DNA of 11,139 bases. Source: an uncultured Eubacteriales bacterium (GTDB taxonomy: Bacteria > Bacillota > Clostridia > Christensenellales > Borkfalkiaceae). Shown in pieces: positions 6,894 to 11,139 of the stretch; the first letter of the stretch is position 1, and each line of letters opens with the position of its first letter. Where the stretch lies: positions 1 through 11,139 of the forward strand of contig CACXDQ010000223.1 of assembly GCA_902766475.1 (NCBI GenBank), read 5' to 3'. Made by a program: the position numbers and the translations under genes. The notes beneath the pieces are model-generated. The model saw nothing but the letters and a program-made list of their open reading frames with translations. It was not told the DNA's origin and did no database searches.

Positions 6894-7793
6894 ATGAACG
6901 ATTTATTGAAAAGGACTTTGACGGGTTTGGTCATATTGGCTATAATTCTCGGCTTCCTTTATTTACAAATGTACGTTGACAAGCGCCTTTTCGACCTTTT
7001 CCTTTGGGGAATGGCGGTAATAGGCACTTTCGAGCTGCATCGGGCTTTCGGCAAGAGAACTACAAGGACGCAAAAAACCCTTGCTATTTTGTATGCCGCA
7101 ACCATTTTTCCCGTGGCGGCTTTTGTCGACAAGCAATATACCGTAGTTATAGTCGTCGGTCTTGCGTTCGTACTCATAATTATTTCAACGCTTATAATAA
7201 ACCACCTTACGGGGCTTCCCGGCTTTAAAAAATGGGGCAGAGATCTCGACCAGTCGGTAACGTTGGAAGGCGTGGGGCTTACCGTTTTGACGCTCTTCTA
7301 TCCGTCCGTCTTTTTGTTCCTTCTCCACTTTTTGAGCTTCGAGGGACACGGCATTGCGCTTGCGATAGCCTTTGCCGTAAGCCCGTGTACCGACGTTATG
7401 GCGTACTTTGTCGGCTCTATCGTAAAGGGCAAAAAGCTCTGTCCGATAATTAGCCCCAATAAGACCGTAAGCGGGGCTATAGGCGGTTTAATAGGCGGTA
7501 TCATAAGCAGCGTCGCCGTATATTTCGTGCTTTGCTACGCTCGTGGTATGGTAATATGGAACGTTGCGGCGGACGTACTATTCTTCATTGCGGTAGGGCT
7601 TGTCTGCTCCCTTCTCACCGAGTTCGGCGATCTCGTCGAAAGCCAGATAAAGAGAAAGCTCGGCATTAAGGACATGGGCAAACTTCTCCCCGGCCACGGC
7701 GGAGTTATGGATAGGATAGACGGTCTGTTATTTGCGTCCGTCGCCCTCTTCCTCTTCTTCGGAATTTTAAGCCCCGTTCCCGTTTTGCTGTGA
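6894..7793 (+). CDS. cdsA: Phosphatidate cytidylyltransferase (CDP-diacylglycerol synthase)
   Basis: A 299-residue integral membrane enzyme making CDP-diacylglycerol from phosphatidate and CTP, the branch point for phospholipid synthesis. The family signature runs from S250 to D276, with KR, KD, LPGHGG and DRID in order. SPNKTVSGAIGG (187-198) and FGDL with D246 are also typical. Several hydrophobic spans (about 8-26, 36-52, 62-78, 83-103, 128-147, 152-175, 196-216, 225-242, 276-298) fit a polytopic protein. The N-terminus MNDLLKRTLTGL fits known CdsA starts, although no good ribosome binding site precedes it; it begins 30 bp after uppS. A terminator-like hairpin follows the stop. Confidence 0.96.
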   Translation: MNDLLKRTLTGLVILAIILGFLYLQMYVDKRLFDLFLWGMAVIGTFELHRAFGKRTTRTQKTLAILYAATIFPVAAFVDKQYTVVIVVGLAFVLIIISTLIINHLTGLPGFKKWGRDLDQSVTLEGVGLTVLTLFYPSVFLFLLHFLSFEGHGIALAIAFAVSPCTDVMAYFVGSIVKGKKLCPIISPNKTVSGAIGGLIGGIISSVAVYFVLCYARGMVIWNVAADVLFFIAVGLVCSLLTEFGDLVESQIKRKLGIKDMGKLLPGHGGVMDRIDGLLFASVALFLFFGILSPVPVLL

Positions 7794-7824
7794 TATTTAA
7801 TAAAATATTGAATACAATATAATT

Positions 7825-7856
7825 GACGGAGAGTGATTTTTATCATTCTCTGTTTT
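7825..7856 (+). terminator. Terminator-like hairpin after cdsA
   Basis: Bases 7825-7837 pair with 7842-7854 (13 bp, three G-U wobbles) around a TTTT loop, followed by TT then AATA. The T-run TTTT (7853-7856) overlaps the end of the stem. It is a moderate intrinsic terminator that could separate rpsB-cdsA from dxr-rseP, or act as an attenuator. Confidence 0.6.
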
Positions 7857-7858
7857 AA

Positions 7859-7997
7859 TAGCCGAATGAAAATAAGATAGAACTCGTTAAAACTGCTGAA
7901 TTTCGGCGTATTTGAGCAAATTCATTCCGTGAGAACTCGCCTTATAGGGCGCAAAAGACACGGCTTGGGCAAGTTCAACTTTGTTTCCATTCGGCTA
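7859..7997 (+). repeat. Complete inverted-repeat element (copy B), MITE-like or structured RNA
   Basis: A 139-bp element bounded by perfect inverted ends TAGCCGAATG (7859-7868) and CATTCGGCTA (7988-7997). The inverted match continues imperfectly to about 27 bp per arm (21 identical, two more as G-U in RNA). Inside are GAATTT/AAATTC (7898-7903/7918-7923) and CCGTG/CACGG (7927-7931/7959-7963), the latter enclosing CGCC/GGCG (7938-7941/7948-7951). The RNA could therefore fold as a three-way junction. Its left 65 bases recur at 46-110, so it is a dispersed repeat. There is no ORF. The TA at both outer ends would fit a Tc1/mariner/IS630-type non-autonomous element, which is inference. Its right end touches the dxr ribosome binding site. 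Confidence 0.8.
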
Positions 7998-8008
7998 AGA
8001 GGGCATAT

Positions 8009-9148
8009 ATGAAAAAAATTGCGCTGCTCGGCAGCACCGGCTCGATAGGCAGACAGACGCTCGACGTCGTTCGCCGTCATCCCGACAAATTTAAAATAGT
8101 ATCGCTATCTGCGGGCGGCGACGCCCGTATGCTTTATGAGCAGATCGAAGAATTTAAACCGAGCGTCGCCGCCCTCGCAAATTCACAAAATGCGGCGGCG
8201 ATACCATCGCTCCCAAGCGGAACTTCGCTCTATACGGGCGAAAATTCTTCTCTTCACGCCGTTACGGACGATTGCGATATAGTGGTTGCGGCTATCTCGG
8301 GCTTTGCCGGGCTTAAACCCGTCCTTCATGCGATCTCCATGGGCAAGACGGTCGCTCTCGCAAACAAGGAAACGCTCGTTGCCGGCGGTGAAATGGTAAT
8401 CAAAGCCGCCGAGGAAAGGGGAGTGGATATTATCCCTGTCGACAGCGAACATTCGGCTATTTTCCAATGTCTCGGCTACGACAGAAAGGCGAAGTTTAAA
8501 AAGCTCATCATAACTGCGAGCGGCGGTGCGTTCAGAGGCAAGACGAGGGAAGAGATTGCGGCGCTCAAAGCCGCCGACGCCCTTAAACACCCCAACTGGC
8601 AGATGGGCAAAAAGATCACTATCGACTGCGCAACGCTATTAAACAAGGGGCTTGAAGTTATAGAGGCGTGCCATTTATACGGCGCTCCGCTCGAAAAGGT
8701 CGAAGCCGTGATACACCCCGAAAGTCTCGTTCATTCCCTCGTGGAATTCGACGACGGGGCGATGCTCGCACAGATAGGTTGTCCGTCTATGACGGTGCCC
8801 ATTCAGCTCGCTTTGAGCTATCCCGAACGGCTTGAAAGCACTGCGCCCAAGCTCTCGCTTGCCGGCAAGACGATGACTTTTAAGGAGATCGACGAAAAAA
8901 CGTTTCCGTGTTTTCGCTTAGCTCTCGATTCGTTTAAAGAGGGCGACAACTTCGCTTGCGCCATGAACGCCGCCAACGAAGAGGCGGTCGGGCTGTATCT
9001 TCGTGATAAAATAGGCTTTTACGACATTTCGGCGGCGATAGAATACGTCCTTGCAAAGACCGAGAGAATGAAGGTTACTATGGATTCGCTCGTATATACC
9101 GACAGGGTGAGCCGCATTGCCGTAAGGGAAAAATTCGGGGTGAACTGA
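8009..9148 (+). CDS. dxr: 1-deoxy-D-xylulose 5-phosphate reductoisomerase
   Basis: A 379-residue enzyme that turns DXP into MEP with NADPH, the committed step of the MEP isoprenoid pathway, in the cytosol. GSTGSIG (8-14) is the NADPH-binding turn. LANKETLVAGGEMV (117-130) and PVDSEHSAIFQ (143-153), with metal ligands D145 and E147, are intact, as are ASGGAFR (170-176), HPNWQMG (194-200), DCATLLNKGLEVIEA (206-220) and IHPESLVHS. Length fits the family. AGAGGG (7998-8003) lies five bases before the ATG and directly follows repeat copy B. No convincing promoter is visible between the hairpin at 7825-7856 and the gene. It is tightly followed by rseP. Confidence 0.98.
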   Translation: MKKIALLGSTGSIGRQTLDVVRRHPDKFKIVSLSAGGDARMLYEQIEEFKPSVAALANSQNAAAIPSLPSGTSLYTGENSSLHAVTDDCDIVVAAISGFAGLKPVLHAISMGKTVALANKETLVAGGEMVIKAAEERGVDIIPVDSEHSAIFQCLGYDRKAKFKKLIITASGGAFRGKTREEIAALKAADALKHPNWQMGKKITIDCATLLNKGLEVIEACHLYGAPLEKVEAVIHPESLVHSLVEFDDGAMLAQIGCPSMTVPIQLALSYPERLESTAPKLSLAGKTMTFKEIDEKTFPCFRLALDSFKEGDNFACAMNAANEEAVGLYLRDKIGFYDISAAIEYVLAKTERMKVTMDSLVYTDRVSRIAVREKFGVN

Positions 9149-9149
9149 C

Positions 9150-10538
9150 TTGGCTATCTATAACTTGCTTGACGCTATAGACGTCTTTAAAAATATAGGC
9201 TTTATCTTGCTCGCTCTGCTCGTTCTGATGATAATGATTACCGTTCACGAATTCGGGCATTACATCGTCGGGAAACTTTTAAAATTCAAGATAAACGAAT
9301 TCGCTATCGGCATGGGCCCGGCGATCTTTAAGCACAAGGCTAAAAACGGCGAGCTGTTTTCCATAAGAATTTTCCCGTTCGGCGGCTATTGTTCGTTCGA
9401 GGGCGAGGACGAGGAAAACCCCTCTCCCAACGCATTCAACAACAAAAAGCCGTGGCAGAGAATACTCGTTCTCCTCGCCGGCGCTACGATGAATTACCTC
9501 TTGGCGCTCCTTATAATAATTATTTCAATGAACGTCTACGGTCAGTCCACGTTCGGCGCCGCCATAATAAAGCCGTCGGACGGCGTTTACGCCGAAATGA
9601 GTTTGCGGGGCGGCGACTACGTTACGTCGATCGAAAAAGACGGCAGGCGCACTTCTATATTTTTGACGACCGACCTCGTTTCGGCGCTAAATCATTCCAA
9701 GGCGGGCGACGAGATAAAAGCCGAAGTCATAAGGGACGGAAAGAAGATTTTCGTGCCCGTAAAACTCCGCTCCGACGTCGAGTGTTACAATATGACCGAG
9801 ATCGAAAAGGTGTACGATTCTCTCGGTGTGGGAAGTGCGATAAGAATATCTTCTACCGATAAATTTCCTTTTAAAACGGGCGATTTTATAACGAGATTCA
9901 AAGACGCCGACGAGCCGACGGAATGTTCGCTCATCTTCGGTACGGACGATTTTGTGAAATTTATTTCTCCGCTTTTAGAGGGCGATATAGCGTCATTTTA
10001 CGTTTCGAGAGATGGCGTTCGCACGGAGATAACGTTCACCCTCGGCGAGGGCTGGAACGCCGTCGACAAGACCGACTCCGCCGCTGTTCTCGATTTTCTC
10101 GGCATTGCCGTTGAAGGGAAGTCGTATTACACGCAAGGCTCTTACCAGAAAGTGGGCTTTTTCACTTCTCTTTTAAGGTCGGTCGAATATTCATTTAAGA
10201 TAGGCGGAACAATTTTCAGAAGTCTTGGAGAGCTTTTGACGGGCAAATTGGGCTTGAACGCCGTCGGCGGCACTATCACCACCATAAGGACGGCGTCAAA
10301 AGTCATGAGCTACGGGCTTGTGTACGCATTCGAGATAATGGCGTTTATCGGCGTAAACCTCGCCGTGTTCAACCTCTTGCCCATTCCTGCGCTCGACGGC
10401 TCTAAAATAGTATTCTGCATTATCGAATGGATAAGGAAAAAGCCCATAAACAGAAAGGTAGAGGCGGTGATCCACCTCGTCGGCTTTGTCCTTATATTGG
10501 GTTTCGCCGTCCTCGTCGACGTGTTGCAATTCATTTGA
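9150..10538 (+). CDS. rseP: RIP metalloprotease, site-2 protease family
   Basis: A 462-residue intramembrane zinc protease (RseP in E. coli, RasP in B. subtilis) that cuts membrane proteins such as anti-sigma factors and spent signal peptides. HEFGH (33-37) inside the first membrane helix supplies two zinc ligands and the catalytic E34; NLLPIPALDG (408-417) carries the third ligand, D416. Helices near 15-35, 104-127, 390-412 and 440-460 fit the family. Between them lies an extended extracytoplasmic part with a PDZ-like stretch near 150-206 and a second soluble stretch to about 320, making it somewhat longer than B. subtilis RasP. The start is TTG one base after the dxr stop, with GGGGTG (9137-9142) upstream; the next ATGs lie inside the first helix. 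Substrates are unknown here. Confidence 0.95.
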   Translation: MAIYNLLDAIDVFKNIGFILLALLVLMIMITVHEFGHYIVGKLLKFKINEFAIGMGPAIFKHKAKNGELFSIRIFPFGGYCSFEGEDEENPSPNAFNNKKPWQRILVLLAGATMNYLLALLIIIISMNVYGQSTFGAAIIKPSDGVYAEMSLRGGDYVTSIEKDGRRTSIFLTTDLVSALNHSKAGDEIKAEVIRDGKKIFVPVKLRSDVECYNMTEIEKVYDSLGVGSAIRISSTDKFPFKTGDFITRFKDADEPTECSLIFGTDDFVKFISPLLEGDIASFYVSRDGVRTEITFTLGEGWNAVDKTDSAAVLDFLGIAVEGKSYYTQGSYQKVGFFTSLLRSVEYSFKIGGTIFRSLGELLTGKLGLNAVGGTITTIRTASKVMSYGLVYAFEIMAFIGVNLAVFNLLPIPALDGSKIVFCIIEWIRKKPINRKVEAVIHLVGFVLILGFAVLVDVLQFI

Positions 10539-10542
10539 TTTT

Positions 10543-10577
10543 TTGACAAATTGCGTGCATTTATCATAGTATATAAT
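10543..10577 (+). promoter_or_regulatory. Promoter of the cysteine-rich peptide gene
   Basis: A perfect TTGACA (10543-10548) begins four bases after the rseP stop, and a perfect TATAAT lies at 10572-10577, but they are 23 bases apart. With a normal 16-base spacer TTGACA would use CATAGT (10565-10570, 4 of 6 matches). Both a promoter and some ambiguity of start site are supported. Confidence 0.6.
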
Positions 10578-10579
10578 AG

Positions 10580-10622
10580 CTCCTTTAAAGGGGTTTACCT
10601 TAAAAACGATGTTTACAAGGAG
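10580..10622 (+). promoter_or_regulatory. Leader with alternating complementary segments over the Shine-Dalgarno site
   Basis: Four segments alternate in complementarity: CTCCTTT (10580-10586), AAAGGGG (10587-10593), CCTT (10598-10601) and AAGGAG, the Shine-Dalgarno site (10617-10622). Segment 3 can cover the Shine-Dalgarno site, segment 2 can take segment 3 away, and segment 1 can pair with segment 2 or directly with the Shine-Dalgarno site. The helices are short, so a real switch is only a hypothesis. Confidence 0.35.
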
Positions 10623-10631
10623 ATACTAAAG

Positions 10632-10817
10632 ATGTGCGCTGAAAAATTATTGATTTTGGGCGCTGTGGTTTGGGCTGTCTGCTGTTGTGAAAAGCGCAGA
10701 CCGCTGCCCCCTCCACCGCCGCCGAAGCCCGATCCGCCACCGTGCGGAAGGTGCGTTTACGAAAGATACGAAAAGCCCTGCGGCTGTCATGATCGCCGCC
10801 CGTGGGATAGATTCTGA
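10632..10817 (+). CDS. Cysteine- and proline-rich 61-residue peptide, unknown function
   Basis: I do not recognise this protein. The ATG at 10632 has a strong AAGGAG nine bases upstream; an earlier in-frame ATG (10551) lies before the TATAAT box and lacks a ribosome binding site. Layout: a hydrophobic segment of about 12 residues (6-16, LLILGAVVWAV), a CCC triplet (17-19), a basic patch (KRR), a proline-rich linker (24-37 with six prolines in a row), and a tail with CGRC (38-41) and CGCH (50-53). There are eight cysteines in 61 residues. The hydrophobic part is short for a membrane anchor and the CCC lacks a good lipobox. It has its own promoter and terminator, which argues that it is a real gene. 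Metal or redox chemistry at the membrane is a guess. Confidence 0.65.
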   Translation: MCAEKLLILGAVVWAVCCCEKRRPLPPPPPPKPDPPPCGRCVYERYEKPCGCHDRRPWDRF

Positions 10818-10825
10818 TTACATTC

Positions 10826-10866
10826 GGGGTGTCGCAATTTGAGTTATCGACTTGCGACACCCCTTT
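10826..10866 (+). terminator. Terminator of the cysteine-rich peptide gene
   Basis: GGGGTGTCGCAA (10826-10837) pairs perfectly with TTGCGACACCCC (10852-10863): 12 bp with a 14-base loop, eight bases after the stop codon. The T-run after it is only TTT, so efficiency may be moderate. Confidence 0.75.
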
Positions 10867-10999
10867 AAAACAATTTTCGGCTTTGGTTTTTTTAACACAA
10901 AACCCCGATTTGTCAAACAATTTTCGGGCGAATGTGCGATTTTTGTCGAAACCGATTAAGAGAGTCGCGAGGATTAACATATCCCCGTCAATAGTTTTT
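10867..10999. other. AT-rich non-coding stretch
   Basis: No credible gene is seen on either strand. A weak hairpin CCCGA/TCGGG lies at 10904-10928, and ACAATTTTCGG occurs twice (10869-10879 and 10917-10927). A minus-strand TTGACA (10909-10914) has no good -10 partner. Confidence 0.5.
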
Positions 11000-11139
11000 T
11001 TGAGGGGCAACAAAGCGGTTAAGGCTTTGTTAAACTCCCTCGTAGTACGAGGGTACGACTTCGGTCGTTTGCCTCGCCTTAACGGGTATGTTATTCTATA
11101 ATTTAATTGCAACTAAAGTATCGCTTTCTTGCCCCTCAA
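11000..11139 (+). ncRNA. 140-bp inverted-repeat element with nested helices and a cUUCGg hairpin
   Basis: The ends TTGAGGGGCAA (11000-11010) and TTGCCCCTCAA (11129-11139) are perfect inverted repeats; pairing extends to a 20-position helix (11000-11019/11120-11139) with one C-C mismatch and one G-U. Inside, GTTAAGGC/GCCTTAAC (11018-11025/11076-11083) encloses two hairpins: CCCTCG/CGAGGG (11037-11042/11048-11053) and ACGAC-TTCG-GTCGT (11055-11068). No ORF is credible. It could be a non-coding RNA, a MITE-like repeat, or both; only one copy is in the window, and the window ends exactly at the end of the element. The strand is unproven. Confidence 0.55.

Noticed and set aside
7818..7823. TATAAT after cdsA as a dxr promoter
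   Set aside because: There is no acceptable -35 box at 16-18 bases, and the terminator-like hairpin lies directly downstream.
10551..10631. Longer start for the cysteine-rich peptide
   Set aside because: The ATG lies between the promoter hexamers and has no ribosome binding site, while AAGGAG precedes the ATG at 10632.
10680..10688. Lipoprotein lipobox at the CCC of the mini-protein
   Set aside because: The residues before the cysteines (WAV) do not fit a lipobox well, and the hydrophobic core is short; lipidation is not supported.
10829..11101. 90-codon + strand open frame at the right end
   Set aside because: It begins inside the terminator stem, lacks a ribosome binding site and crosses the inverted-repeat element.
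11097..11102. TATAAT in the right-end element as a promoter
   Set aside because: No -35 box at a usable distance; it is probably chance in an AT-rich segment.
10600..11112. 170-codon minus-strand open frame at the right end
   Set aside because: It runs through the terminator and the structured element, is antisense to the peptide gene and shows no known motif.
1..11139. CRISPR arrays, tRNA or rRNA genes, transposase genes, prophage genes
   Set aside because: None was seen: no regularly spaced short repeats, no recognisable tRNA or rRNA sequence, and no mobile-element proteins on either strand.

Overview
The window looks like a chromosomal segment from a low-to-mid GC Bacillota, most likely an uncultured member of the Clostridia. 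The signs are the gene order rpsB-tsf-pyrH-frr-uppS-cdsA-dxr-rseP, which is the classical Firmicutes order; strong GGAGG-type ribosome binding sites; AT-rich sigma-A-like promoters with 17-base spacers; and the DXP isoprenoid route. A GH20-type glycosidase would fit a host- or gut-associated lifestyle, but that is inference. Taxonomy is inferred from layout and protein motifs only; no database search was possible.

Left side (1-2955): a perfect terminator hairpin at the very start, probably closing a + strand gene outside the window, is followed by a 65-bp fragment of a dispersed repeat (copy A). Two minus-strand genes follow, reading right to left: gap (GAPDH) with a near-consensus promoter and a 5'-terminal hairpin, then a cytosolic GH20-like beta-N-acetylhexosaminidase. 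The GH20 ribosome binding site sits immediately after the gap terminator, so it is probably expressed by read-through.

Centre and right (3057-10538): the divergent + strand cluster. It starts with an extended -10 promoter and a structured rpsB leader, then rpsB and tsf (translation), an A-tract hairpin, pyrH (UMP kinase), an internal near-consensus promoter, frr (ribosome recycling), uppS and cdsA (undecaprenyl and phospholipid precursors), a terminator-like hairpin, a complete 139-bp inverted-repeat element (copy B), dxr (MEP isoprenoid pathway) and rseP (site-2 protease). The genes link protein synthesis to envelope lipid synthesis: Dxr feeds the isoprenoids that UppS polymerises, CdsA makes CDP-diacylglycerol, PyrH supplies UTP/CTP precursors, and RseP is a membrane stress protease.

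Right end (10539-11139): the usual cluster continuation (ispG, proS, polC) does not appear. Instead there is a separately promoted 61-residue peptide gene with eight cysteines and a polyproline linker, whose leader can form mutually exclusive pairings with its Shine-Dalgarno sequence. A strong terminator follows, then a second, unrelated 140-bp inverted-repeat element with nested helices and a cUUCGg tetraloop.

The protein-coding core is ordinary. The parts most likely to be undescribed are the two roughly 140-bp structured elements, the cysteine/proline mini-protein with its leader, and the rpsB leader.
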